Assembly: GCF_001613205.1 (NCBI RefSeq)
Contig: NZ_BDBX01000044.1
Span: 1-64,000, forward strand
Direction: 5' to 3'
DNA from: Nocardia sienata NBRC 100364
Lineage (GTDB): Bacteria > Actinomycetota > Actinomycetes > Mycobacteriales > Mycobacteriaceae
DNA length: 64,000 nucleotides
In this document: positions 1 through 8,610 of the stretch, in pieces
How the letters are laid out: the number at the start of each line of letters is the position of its first letter
Numbering within the stretch: the stretch's first letter is position 1
The notes under the pieces: model-generated
Databases searched by the model: none
What the model saw: only the letters and a program-made list of their open reading frames with translations
What the model was told of the DNA's origin: nothing
Made by a program: the position numbers and the translations under genes

Positions 1-184
1 GAGCGAGCGCGCATGCTCGTCTTCGCGTATCGGCGCGGCTCGTCTCCCCGGGAGACCCACTTCCCGCCTTCACAAGCGGCCGGCGCCGGAGGCGAGACAC
101 CCGCCCGACCAGTAGTGGAACCACCGACGCTACCCCCGCGGGAGCCGACCGTCCTTGTTGCCCTCCCCCGCCCCACCCCGTTGA

Positions 185-1396
185 ATGCACTACATGGCAG
201 GCAGCGTGGTCCGTGAGTTCGATATCTGTGTGGTCGGGCTGGGCCCGTCCGGGCGGGCGCTGGCCCACCGGGCCGTCGTGGCGGGTCTTCGGGTCGCCGC
301 CGTCGATCCCCGCCCGGATCGCCTGTGGCCGCCGACGTTCTCCTGCTGGATCGACGAGCTCCCGGACTGGCTGCCGCACAGTGTGATCGCGAGCCGCATT
401 CCGGCGCCGGTGGTCTGGACGACTTCCGAGATCAAGATCGAGCGGCCCTATTGCGTGCTGTCCAAACCGCTACTGCGCGACGCGCTATCGCTCGACGACG
501 CCCAGGTGTACGCGGGTCGGGCGACCCGGGTGGACGCACACGAGGTCGAGCTGGCCGACGGCACGGTGATCCGCGCCGCGGTGGTGGTGGATGCGCGCGG
601 GATGGCCCCGCTGGGCGACCGGCGCGCGGCCAGCGCGCACGGAATCTTCGTGAACGCCGAAACCGCGGCGCCGATGGTCGGGCAGGGCGAGGGCCTGCTG
701 CTGGACTGGCGGCCGGAGAACGGTGCCGGGCCCGACGAGCCGCCGTCGTTCCTGTATTCGGTGCCGCTCGGCGACGGCACCGTGATCTTCGAGGAGACCA
801 GCCTCGGGCTACGTGGCGGGATGCCGCAGCACGAACTGCGCAAACGCACTCTCGCGCGGCTGGCCGCGCACGGTATCGAACTGACCGGTGCGGAGCCGAG
901 CGAGGCCGCGCACTATCCGCTGGACACTCCGCCGCCGAAGAACGGAGTGGGAAAGGTGGTGCCCTACGGGTCGCGCGGTGGGATGATGCACCCCTGCACC
1001 GGGTACAGCGTCGCCGATTCGTTCGCTCTGGCCGATACCGCGGTCACCGCGATCCTGGCCGGCGAGGATCCGATCGCGGCACTGTGGCCGTGGCAGGCCC
1101 GGCTCACCTACTGGATGCGGATGCGCGGCCTGTGGGGGTTGGGCCGGTTGACCACCGAGCAGTCGATCGCCATGTTCGACTCCTTCTTCTCCGCCTCGCC
1201 GCGGGGACAGCGCGCCCTGCTCTCCGCCCACGACGATTACGCGGCACTGGGCGCGGTGCTGTTCAACACCGTCTCGCGCACCTGGCCGTTCCGCTGGCGC
1301 TACGACCTTGTCGGCTGGACCAACCGCGACCGCTGGGTCGGTTACCCGTTCGCACCGGCTACTTCCGAGACGCGGTCGGCGAAGCCCCGGAAGTAG
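185..1396 (+). CDS. Lycopene cyclase family FAD-dependent protein
   Basis: Predicted flavoprotein of the CrtY/lycopene beta-cyclase family, which cyclises the ends of linear carotenoids at the membrane. An N-terminal dinucleotide-binding motif G-L-G-P-S-G (about residues 18-23) is followed by the acidic-residue region of a Rossmann beta2 strand and by the W-P-P-T-F-x-C-W-I-D-E segment typical of this family. The length (403 aa) fits. The start is uncertain: the ATG at 185, the ATG at 194 and the GTG at 206 are all in frame and none has a strong Shine-Dalgarno. It ends 11 bp from the convergent ABC permease gene. No other carotenoid gene is adjacent, so the substrate is an inference from the family only. 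Confidence 0.8.
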   Translation: MHYMAGSVVREFDICVVGLGPSGRALAHRAVVAGLRVAAVDPRPDRLWPPTFSCWIDELPDWLPHSVIASRIPAPVVWTTSEIKIERPYCVLSKPLLRDALSLDDAQVYAGRATRVDAHEVELADGTVIRAAVVVDARGMAPLGDRRAASAHGIFVNAETAAPMVGQGEGLLLDWRPENGAGPDEPPSFLYSVPLGDGTVIFEETSLGLRGGMPQHELRKRTLARLAAHGIELTGAEPSEAAHYPLDTPPPKNGVGKVVPYGSRGGMMHPCTGYSVADSFALADTAVTAILAGEDPIAALWPWQARLTYWMRMRGLWGLGRLTTEQSIAMFDSFFSASPRGQRALLSAHDDYAALGAVLFNTVSRTWPFRWRYDLVGWTNRDRWVGYPFAPATSETRSAKPRK

Positions 1397-1406
1397 CCGG
1401 CCGCGA

Positions 1407-2429
1407 TCAGCCGCTGCGCTCGGCGGATTTGCGGTAGCCGCGGACCGCGGGATAGCCGAACACCAGGATGGCGCCCACCACCCACAGCAGGGTGTCCACG
1501 AGCGGTTCGGCGACCGGACCGCCGAGGGACAGCCCCTTCATCGCTTCGATGGCGCAGCTCATCGGCTGGTTCTCCACTGTCGACCGCAGCCAGCTCGGGT
1601 AGGCGAACACCGGGACGAAACCGGAATTGAAGAACAGCAGCAGGTTCATGAAGATCGCGACCAACTGGACCAGCAGCGGGCCCTCGGTGGAGGCCGCGAG
1701 CGCGGTGATGAAGACGGCGAACGCGAGCCCGAACAGGATCGGGATGCCCATGAGACCGAGTGCGGCCCACAGCCCCTGGTCGAAGCGGAATCCGAGAGCG
1801 AAACCGACGGCGATGATGATAACCGTGGTGAGCGAGATCCGGATCACCTCGGCGAACAGCCGGCCGGTCAGGCCCGCCGCGCGATGGATCGGCATGGTCC
1901 AGAATCTGCCCAGCAGCCCGGTGGCCTTCTCCACCTTGAAACCCAGCGCGCTGACCACCGCGCCCGTCATGGCCGCGACGAGGATGATCATCGGGACGGT
2001 GCCGTAGATGGCGGGCTTACCGGTGAAGCCGGAGATGGAATCGTCGAGCACGATCCAGAACATCACCAGGGTCAGCGCCGGGTACACGATCGTCTGGATG
2101 GAGGTGGCCGGATCACGCAGCCAGGCGGTCAGCAGCCGTTTGCACTGGATGGAACTGTGTACCGCCCAGACCCTCAGCGAGCGCTCGGACCGCGGCTCGA
2201 CCCGTGGCAGTTCGAGCGCGGCGATATGTACCGGCAACCTTTCGGCCCCGGTCGCCGCGGTTCGTTCGATAACGCTCATGCCGTGATCCTCGGGCATGAG
2301 CGAGGGCCCTGCGTGGTCACGCTCCGCTGCCGCCTCCGTGCCCGACTCGCTCATGCTGTATCTCTGGGGCATGAGCGAGGGCCCTGCGTGGTCACGCTCC
2401 GCTACCGCCTCCGTGCCCGACTCGCTCAT
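1407..2429 (-). CDS. ABC-2 type permease, second of two (DrrC-like)
   Basis: Integral membrane subunit of an ABC-2 exporter with about six hydrophobic segments; it should pair with the permease and ATPase encoded immediately upstream. Its ATG at 2429 overlaps the stop of the upstream permease (ATGA), so translation is probably coupled. The first 50 residues are odd: a 25-residue sequence beginning MSESGTEA occurs twice in tandem, and family-like sequence begins only after a third Met (MSVIERT, 2279). That Met is an alternative start, in which case the repeats would be untranslated spacer. The three-gene layout is that of daunorubicin-resistance DrrABC-like exporters; the exported compound is unknown. 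Confidence 0.85.
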   Translation of the reverse strand: MSESGTEAVAERDHAGPSLMPQRYSMSESGTEAAAERDHAGPSLMPEDHGMSVIERTAATGAERLPVHIAALELPRVEPRSERSLRVWAVHSSIQCKRLLTAWLRDPATSIQTIVYPALTLVMFWIVLDDSISGFTGKPAIYGTVPMIILVAAMTGAVVSALGFKVEKATGLLGRFWTMPIHRAAGLTGRLFAEVIRISLTTVIIIAVGFALGFRFDQGLWAALGLMGIPILFGLAFAVFITALAASTEGPLLVQLVAIFMNLLLFFNSGFVPVFAYPSWLRSTVENQPMSCAIEAMKGLSLGGPVAEPLVDTLLWVVGAILVFGYPAVRGYRKSAERSG

Positions 2430-2430
2430 G
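2295..2430. repeat. Tandem copy of a 61-bp element with 10-bp terminal inverted repeats
   Basis: Two copies (2295-2355 and 2370-2430) lie 75 bp apart. Each begins CATGAGCGAG and ends CTCGCTCATG, so each unit is bounded by a perfect 10-bp inverted repeat. The copies differ at one position (gctgccgcc versus gctaccgcc). The 75-bp period equals 25 codons, so the duplication keeps the permease frame open and also places an ATG at the head of each unit. Structurally this resembles a small palindromic dispersed element that has landed on a start codon. Confidence 0.8.
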
Positions 2431-3235
2431 CCCGCCTCACACTCGCCCAGACCGCGAACGGGGTGAACACCGCCGCCGCACCGACCAGCCAGAACAATCC
2501 CACTCGCAGTACCTCCCAGGTCACCCCGTCACCCGCCATATCGCGCAGCGCGTAGGCGAACTGGGTGATCGGCTGATTGCGTACGAACGGCCGCACCCAT
2601 TCGGGGAAACCGGTCTCGGGCACGAAACCGCATGACATCATGCCGAAGATCAGCGTCGGCAGGGTGAGCGCCTGGCTCAGCGAGGCGGGGCTCTTGGTCA
2701 GGCTGCCCAGCCCATCCGCCCCGACCGCCAGCACGGTCCCGACGGCGATCGCGAAAGCACAGAAACCGACGGTCTGGCCCCAGCCGGCGGTGAACTCGAA
2801 ACCGATGAGGTGGCCGTAGACGAGCGCCGCGGCCAAGGACACGACCGAACGGAACAGCCCGGCCGCGATCCGCGAGCCCAGCGGTACCAGCATGCCGACC
2901 GGCATGGTCTGCAACCGGGTGCTGAATCCGGTGAGCGCCTCGACAGCGGCCAGTTGCGCATTGGACATCATGGTGAACGCCATGGTCTGCAACACCACGA
3001 TCGGCATGACGAACTGCGCGTAGTCGATGCCCTGGAACTGCATCACATAGCGCAGCGGGAGATAGAAACCGAGGGTGAAGACCAGTGGCATCACGATGGC
3101 GGCGATCATCTCGCCCTTGGTGAGCATGGTCCAGACGACGCGTCCGGTCAACGCCCGCCACTGCGCGAACGTGGACACCCGCGTCCGGGGGAGATCGCCG
3201 AACAGGTCGGGCCGGGAAACCGCGGGAGCGCTCAC
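2426..3235 (-). CDS. ABC-2 type permease, first of two (DrrB-like)
   Basis: Membrane subunit of an ABC-2 exporter, 269 aa, with about six predicted transmembrane segments and a soluble N-terminus of about 35 residues. Its ATG overlaps the stop of the ATPase gene by 4 bp (3232-3235), and its own stop overlaps the start of the second permease, so the three genes form one tightly coupled operon transcribed leftward. It resembles the DrrB family of antibiotic and lipid exporters. Nothing in the sequence identifies the cargo. Confidence 0.87.
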   Translation of the reverse strand: MSAPAVSRPDLFGDLPRTRVSTFAQWRALTGRVVWTMLTKGEMIAAIVMPLVFTLGFYLPLRYVMQFQGIDYAQFVMPIVVLQTMAFTMMSNAQLAAVEALTGFSTRLQTMPVGMLVPLGSRIAAGLFRSVVSLAAALVYGHLIGFEFTAGWGQTVGFCAFAIAVGTVLAVGADGLGSLTKSPASLSQALTLPTLIFGMMSCGFVPETGFPEWVRPFVRNQPITQFAYALRDMAGDGVTWEVLRVGLFWLVGAAAVFTPFAVWASVRRA

Positions 3236-4359
3236 GAGGGAACGCCCGGCTGGTCGGTACCGCCCGAGTGCCCGGTGATGGACAGGAACACATCGTCGAG
3301 GGAGGGGCGGCGCAGCCCGATATCGGCCAGCGTGATGCCGGCGGCGTCCAACCGGCGCAGCGCCTCGGACAGCGTCGCGGCGCCGTCGGGCGCCGGGATG
3401 GAGAGGCGCCCGGACCCGGCGAGGCCGGCGGCAACGGCCGGCGGAACCAGGTCTCCCAGAGCGGTGGCGGCCGAGGCCAGCCGGGTCGGGTCCAGCGGGA
3501 CGATCTCGCAGTAGCTGCCGCCGGTCTTCGCCTTGAGCTCGTCGGCGGTGCCCTCCGCGATCACCGTGCCCTTGTCGATCACGATGATGTTGTCCGACAG
3601 AACATCGGCTTCTTCCAGGTACTGGGTGGTGAGCAGCACGGTGATGCCCTGCTTTTTCAGCGCGCTCACCAGATCCCAGACACCTTGCCGGCTGCGCGGG
3701 TCGAGTCCGGTGGTCGGTTCGTCGAGGAAAACCACTTCGGGCCGGACCACCAGGCCGCAGGCGATATCGACTCGCCGCCGCATACCGCCGGAGTACTGGC
3801 GGACCGGGCGGCGCCCGGAAGCGACCAGATCGAACTCTTCGAGCAACGCGTCCGCGCGCTTACGCGCCGTCGATTTGCCCAGGCCCATCAGCCGGCCGAA
3901 CAGTTCCAGGTTTTCCCGGCCCGAGAGGTTTTCGTCGAGCGCGGCGTATTGGCCGGTCATCATGATCGAGCGTCGCACCTCGGCCGGATCCTTGCGGACA
4001 TCGTGACCGGCCACCACCGCGCTGCCGGAATCGGGACGCAGCAGAGTGGACAGGATCTTCACGGTGGTGGTCTTCCCGGCGCCGTTGGGCCCCAGGATGC
4101 CGAGCACGGTGCCGCGGGAGGCCGAGAAGCTCACTCCGCGTAACGCGTGCACCTCACCGAAGGATTTGGTGATGCCCTCGACGCGGACTGTGTCCGCCCA
4201 GGCGGGTTTGGAGCGGCTGGGGCGGACGGGTGCGAGCGCCGGCGCGGCACGGCCGTTCCCGTACTCCGATGTCTCGGCGCCGGGCGGGCGGGAATGCACC
4301 GATCGAAGCGGTGGGGCATTCTCGCCGGGGGCTGTCACGGCTTCGTTCGAACTCGGCAT
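3232..4359 (-). CDS. ABC transporter ATP-binding protein (DrrA-like)
   Basis: Cytoplasmic ATPase of the exporter, 375 aa. Walker A is G-P-N-G-A-G-K-T-T-T (about residues 90-99), the signature is Y-S-G-G-M-R-R-R (189-196) and Walker B is V-V-F-L-D-E-P (about 209-215), followed by the D-loop. A DrrA-type C-terminal region of about 90 residues follows the nucleotide-binding domain. The ATG at 4359 was chosen because GGAGAG lies just upstream; a longer in-frame extension to 4542 has no ribosome-binding site. The first 55 residues are Pro/Ala-rich and not part of the ABC fold. It is the first gene of the operon. Confidence 0.9.
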   Translation of the reverse strand: MPSSNEAVTAPGENAPPLRSVHSRPPGAETSEYGNGRAAPALAPVRPSRSKPAWADTVRVEGITKSFGEVHALRGVSFSASRGTVLGILGPNGAGKTTTVKILSTLLRPDSGSAVVAGHDVRKDPAEVRRSIMMTGQYAALDENLSGRENLELFGRLMGLGKSTARKRADALLEEFDLVASGRRPVRQYSGGMRRRVDIACGLVVRPEVVFLDEPTTGLDPRSRQGVWDLVSALKKQGITVLLTTQYLEEADVLSDNIIVIDKGTVIAEGTADELKAKTGGSYCEIVPLDPTRLASAATALGDLVPPAVAAGLAGSGRLSIPAPDGAATLSEALRRLDAAGITLADIGLRRPSLDDVFLSITGHSGGTDQPGVPS

Positions 4360-4626
4360 CAACTCTCCACTATCGGCCTGATCGGCGGGCGGGGTGACCG
4401 GCGCATCGGTATCCCCCTGAATGATCCCTGGCGCCGGGCGCGATGTTACCGGCTGAGATACCCGGCGCCGGAGCGCCGCCCTTACCCCATACCGGGTCGA
4501 ACCAAATGTGCCTTTGCTCACAGCAACCTTGCGGCCGGTCATCCACCCTGGTCGGCGGTGCAGGGACAGTCCATGGGCAGTGCTCGTACCTTGTCGGCGC
4601 TACGCCACCACCATAATCTGAGTGCC

Positions 4627-6144
4627 ATGGCCGATACCGCGCAGCCCGAGGTGGCGGCGCGTTCGGGAGGACCCGGCCGACCGAGCGTGCTCACATCCCA
4701 CGACCCCCGCACCGGCGAGGTGGTGGGCAGTTATGCCGTTGCCGGCCCCAGCGAACTCGAACGCGCGGTCCATGCCGCGCGCACGGTCGGGGATTGGTGG
4801 TCGACAGCGGGTTTCGGAACTCGCAAACGACTTCTGCTGGAGTGGAAACGGGTCATCGCGCGCCGGGCCGCGCAGCTGGTGGAGATCCTGCGCGAGGAAA
4901 CCGGCAAACCAGAGGCCGACGCGGCGATCGAAGTCATGCTCGCCGTGGAGAACCTGGACTGGGCGGCCCGCAACGCCGGTCGCGCGCTGTGCCGGAAACC
5001 GCTGGCCTCCAATTGGCTCACCCGCAATCAGCGGGCGTCGGTCGGCTATCTGCCGCTGGGCGTGATCGGCGTCCTCGGCCCCTGGCAGAACCCGGTTTTC
5101 ACCCCGATGGGTTCGATCGCCTATGCCATGGCCGCGGGCAACGCGGTGGTTTTCAAACCGCACGCGGTGACCAGCGGTACCGGGCTGTGGCTGGCCGAGA
5201 CCTGGCGCGAGATCGCTCCCGGCAAACCCGTGCTGGCGGCGGTCACCGGCGACGATTCGACCGCGGCCGCCCTGTGCCGCGCCGGGGTCGACAAGATCGC
5301 GTACGCGGGGCCGGAAGCCGAAGGCCGGGAAGTGATCTCGCTGTGCGCCCAGACCATGACTCCGGTGGTGGTCGAGAACTCCGGTAAGGGCGCGATGATC
5401 GTGCACGTCGACGCGAAACTCGACGACGCCGCCGACGCCGCGGTATTCGGAGCCATGGCCAACGCGGGTCAGAACGCTACCGGCGTGCAGCGCGCCTATG
5501 TCGCGGCGTCGGTCTACGACCAGTTCCTCGACCTCGTGGTCGAACGCGCCCGCGCCCTGAAGCCCGGTGCGGACCGGCGTTCGTCCTACGGGCCGATGAT
5601 CCTGGAATCGCAGACCGAGGTGGTGCGCAAACAGGTCCGCGACGCCCTGGCGCGCGGAGGTCGCGCGGTGGTCGGCGGACTGGATTCCATTCGCGAGCCC
5701 TACGTCGAGCCGATCGTGCTGGCCGATGTACCGGAGGAAAGTGTCGCCATCACCGAGGAGGGCATCGGCCCGCTTCTCATCGTGAACAAAGTGCGCGATC
5801 TCGACGACGCCGTCGACCGGATCAACGAGGCCGGCCGCGGTATCGCGGTATCGGTGTTCACCCGCGATATCGCCGAGGTCGAGATCTACGCCGAACGGCT
5901 ACGGGTCGGTGTGGTCACGGTCAATACGGCCACCACCTACGCCAGTATCCCGGCGCTGCCCTTCGGCGGGGTCGGTGAATACGGGCAGGGGCACAGCCAC
6001 GGCGTACACGGGCTTCGCGAATTCAGCCGGACCCTGTCCATCGCCCGCAACCGCTACGGGGAACCGCTGGGCCTGTCCAGCTTCCACCGCAATGCCCGGC
6101 GACTGCGGGTGGCGCGCACGGTTTTCCGGTTCCGCCACGGCTGA
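4627..6144 (+). CDS. Aldehyde dehydrogenase family protein lacking the catalytic Cys
   Basis: 505-aa member of the NAD(P)-dependent aldehyde dehydrogenase superfamily. The fold is complete: the GPWQNP segment, the nucleotide-binding region F-K-P-H, the conserved Glu in V-V-V-E-N-S-G-K, and a C-terminal P-F-G-G-V segment. The family's catalytic motif G-Q-x-C reads A-G-Q-N-A-T here, so the nucleophilic Cys is Ala284 (GCT, 5476-5478). A canonical acyl-transfer dehydrogenase reaction is therefore not expected; it may be a non-catalytic homologue or use another activity. The ATG at 4627 matches the start of ALDH-like sequence; a longer upstream frame overlaps the divergent ABC operon and is not credible. 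Confidence 0.85.
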   Translation: MADTAQPEVAARSGGPGRPSVLTSHDPRTGEVVGSYAVAGPSELERAVHAARTVGDWWSTAGFGTRKRLLLEWKRVIARRAAQLVEILREETGKPEADAAIEVMLAVENLDWAARNAGRALCRKPLASNWLTRNQRASVGYLPLGVIGVLGPWQNPVFTPMGSIAYAMAAGNAVVFKPHAVTSGTGLWLAETWREIAPGKPVLAAVTGDDSTAAALCRAGVDKIAYAGPEAEGREVISLCAQTMTPVVVENSGKGAMIVHVDAKLDDAADAAVFGAMANAGQNATGVQRAYVAASVYDQFLDLVVERARALKPGADRRSSYGPMILESQTEVVRKQVRDALARGGRAVVGGLDSIREPYVEPIVLADVPEESVAITEEGIGPLLIVNKVRDLDDAVDRINEAGRGIAVSVFTRDIAEVEIYAERLRVGVVTVNTATTYASIPALPFGGVGEYGQGHSHGVHGLREFSRTLSIARNRYGEPLGLSSFHRNARRLRVARTVFRFRHG

Positions 6145-6328
6145 CCGGCGGCTTCCGGGCCGGCCGGGCGGCGACCACGGATGACGGATAGTTCTCTCTC
6201 CTCCCCCGGATCACCGGCGGCGCCCGGCCGGTCGAGGAGAACAGTGTCGCTGTCGTGGTGATCGACATGTCCGGCAGCCCCGGCGGATGGGCCGTCGGGC
6301 TCGGTCGGCGCACCACGGTAGACCACCT

Positions 6329-7057
6329 TCACCCGGGCGAATCGCGTGCCAGAGAGGCGAGCCGATCCCAAGCGGGCGAGGTGCCGGCGATCGATCCGGT
6401 CACCAGACGGAGCAGCGCCGGATCCAGGGCCGGGACCGCAGGGCCCGGCCCGCCGGCCCGGCCCGCCAGCCAGCGTGCGGTTCGCTTCGCCAGGCTCGGA
6501 AGTCGCGGGTCCTCCGGCGACCAGCCGAACGCGGCATCGTGCTCGATATACAGGGCGCCGAAATCGGGATCGCGCAGCGCGTCGAGCTTGTCGGCGACCC
6601 AGTCCGCCGCCTGCTCGGGCGCCACCGAATGCAGCAGGATCCAGATATCGCGCTCCATCCGTACCGCGCGTTCGCTCGCGCCCAACTGCCGCAGCCGATC
6701 CAGGTACCCGGCGACCTCCGCCGAGACGAAAAGCCGGTCGCCCCTGCCCAGTTCGGTGAGCCGGGCCCGGGTGCGCCGGATCTCCGCGGCGCGTTCGGCG
6801 AGCCCGGCATCGATCTCGGCCAGCGCCGACGCGAACTCCTCGGGACCGGCGGCCAGCAGCTCCTTGATCCGTGCCAGCGGTACTCCCGCCTGCGCCAGTG
6901 TCCTGATCCTGACCAGTTCGACGGCATCCTCGGCGCGGTAGCGCCGATAGCCGGAGGAGTCGCGCGGCGGCTCGGGAAGCAGGCCGCGTTCGTGGTAGAC
7001 GCGCACGGCCTTGGTCGTCACGCCCGCGTATCGCGCGAGCTGTCCGATGGTGATCAC
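6329..7057 (-). CDS. MerR family transcriptional regulator
   Basis: 242-aa regulator with a MerR winged-helix DNA-binding domain in the first 70 residues (I-T-I-G-Q-L-A-R-Y-A-G-V followed by V-R-V-Y-H-E-R-G), a dimerisation helix, and a C-terminal domain of about 140 residues of the kind seen in organic-ligand-sensing MerR proteins; no metal-binding Cys cluster is visible. It lies 30 bp downstream of the serine hydrolase on the same strand, so the two genes probably form an operon. A perfect MerR-type dyad overlaps the promoter of the hydrolase, which suggests autoregulation. Confidence 0.9.
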   Translation of the reverse strand: MITIGQLARYAGVTTKAVRVYHERGLLPEPPRDSSGYRRYRAEDAVELVRIRTLAQAGVPLARIKELLAAGPEEFASALAEIDAGLAERAAEIRRTRARLTELGRGDRLFVSAEVAGYLDRLRQLGASERAVRMERDIWILLHSVAPEQAADWVADKLDALRDPDFGALYIEHDAAFGWSPEDPRLPSLAKRTARWLAGRAGGPGPAVPALDPALLRLVTGSIAGTSPAWDRLASLARDSPG

Positions 7058-7087
7058 AGTTGTTCCCTTCCGACGCGATCCACCCCG

Positions 7088-8467
7088 TCACCGGGCTCGG
7101 CCGAAGAACCGGCCGGCGAGGTCGATTCCCACCACGGCACCGGACTCGTCCCGGGTGAAGTACCCGCGCTGTCCGACCAGGCCACCGGCCGTCACGATGT
7201 ACTCGTCGGCGTCACCGGGCAGCAGGCCGAGGGCCGCGGGCGGCAGGTCCGGCGGTAGTTCGGTATCCGCGGCAGCCCGGATGCCGGGTTTGATGGCGCA
7301 GCCGATCGTCAGCGCGCAACCGTCGGTTTCCAGCGTCAGCCGCATCATCTCGTTCTCGTAGGCCCCGGCGATCTCGGCTGCCCGCGCCGAATCGTAGGGC
7401 AGCGGATCCGGGTCGCGTTCCACCAACCCGAGAAAGTGCTCCAGCGCCCACCGCACCGTCGCACGATCGAACTCGAGACCCGCGTCCGGCCCCGCATTGG
7501 ACATCACGGCCACGGCGAAGTCCCGCTCCGGCACGAGCAGCAGCTCGGCGAACTGCCCGTTGCCCGATCCGCCGTGCCCGATGGTCGCGACACCGTCGAC
7601 CTCGCGCAGGAACCAGCAGAGGCCGAACCCGTCGCCCAGCGTGCTGCCGCGTAGTTCCACCGTCTGCTCCCGCATCCGATGCAGCGAGCCGGCGGTCATG
7701 ATCCGGTCGCCCGCGGCGGTCCGGCCGTCGCCGAGATGGAAGCGCGCCCAGCGCAGCAGATCGCCGACCGAAGAGACCAGCCCGCCACCGGGATTGTTGG
7801 ATCGGTTGTCCTTCCACTGAGCGGCCACCGTGAGATCGCCGTTGTCCCCGGTGTTGTGGCCGACCGCGAAACGGCGGGTCATCACCTCGTTGTGCAGGTA
7901 CCCGCTGCGCGTCAGATCCAGGGGCTCGAGCAGCAGGGTTGCGACGGCCCGCTCGAAGGCCTGCCCGGTGATGCTCTCGATGATCCGGCCCACCAGGTTG
8001 AAACCGGCCTGACTGTAGGACGCCCGGGTACCGGGTTGGCCGACCAGTGGCGCCGCCGCGAGCAGCTGCGCGTGCCGGGCAAGAGCGTCCGCGCCTTCCC
8101 CGGGATCGGCACTCAGCTTCCATTCCAATCCCGCGGTGTGATTGAGCAGCTGCGCCACGGTGATCGCATGCGCCGCGACACCGGGCCCGGTGAATTCCGG
8201 CACATACCGTCGCACCGGCGCGTCCAGATCCACCAGCTCCTGATCGACAAGTCGCAGCAACGCGGTCGCGGTGAACGTCTTACTGACCGATCCGATGACG
8301 AATCCGGTGTCGCGATCCACCGGAAGCGGGTTGTCCACACTGGTCACCCCGTGGCAGCCGAAGTACTCCCGGCCCGCCGCCGTGACACCTACCGCCACCC
8401 CCGGCACCCCCAGTTCGGTCGCCGCTGCCGCGACGAATGCGGCCATCTCTCGTTCGATTTCGCTCAT
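7088..8467 (-). CDS. Serine hydrolase, beta-lactamase class C / esterase family
   Basis: 459-aa penicillin-binding-protein-fold hydrolase. The nucleophile motif S-V-S-K is at residues 60-63 of the protein starting at 8467, a Y-S-Q triad replaces the usual Y-x-N, and H-G-G-S-G stands for the third (K/H)-T-G-type motif. A C-terminal beta-rich domain of about 110 residues follows, as in EstB-like enzymes and D-aminopeptidase-like proteins. No signal peptide is seen, so a cytoplasmic location is likely. The ATG at 8467 was chosen because the upstream extension to 8590 runs across the promoter and operator. First gene of an operon with the MerR regulator; the substrate is unknown. Confidence 0.87.
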   Translation of the reverse strand: MSEIEREMAAFVAAAATELGVPGVAVGVTAAGREYFGCHGVTSVDNPLPVDRDTGFVIGSVSKTFTATALLRLVDQELVDLDAPVRRYVPEFTGPGVAAHAITVAQLLNHTAGLEWKLSADPGEGADALARHAQLLAAAPLVGQPGTRASYSQAGFNLVGRIIESITGQAFERAVATLLLEPLDLTRSGYLHNEVMTRRFAVGHNTGDNGDLTVAAQWKDNRSNNPGGGLVSSVGDLLRWARFHLGDGRTAAGDRIMTAGSLHRMREQTVELRGSTLGDGFGLCWFLREVDGVATIGHGGSGNGQFAELLLVPERDFAVAVMSNAGPDAGLEFDRATVRWALEHFLGLVERDPDPLPYDSARAAEIAGAYENEMMRLTLETDGCALTIGCAIKPGIRAAADTELPPDLPPAALGLLPGDADEYIVTAGGLVGQRGYFTRDESGAVVGIDLAGRFFGRAR

Positions 8468-8482
8468 GGACCGATCGTCGAT

Positions 8483-8505
8483 CCTTGCCCCTGGGGCAAG
8501 GTCAA
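8483..8505 (-). promoter_or_regulatory. MerR-type operator overlapping the hydrolase-merR promoter
   Basis: A perfect 19-bp dyad, CCTTGCCCCTGGGGCAAGG (8483-8501), lies next to a TTGACC -35-like box read on the minus strand (8500-8505). MerR proteins typically bind dyads in the elongated spacer between -35 and -10. The layout, with the matching merR gene in the same operon, fits that model. The -10 box is not obvious. Confidence 0.65.
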
Positions 8506-8610
8506 GCCCTGCTCCCGAATCACCTGCGCGACGGTCGGGCAGGCGGCCCCGAAGTGCTACCGGCGGTCGATTCGCCACGCTCCCTGCCACCCGGGTCCGG
8601 GCGAGGCCGA

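Noticed and set aside
13..184. Small open frame before the lycopene-cyclase-like gene
   Set aside because: Proline/arginine-rich, overlaps the real start, no ribosome-binding site.
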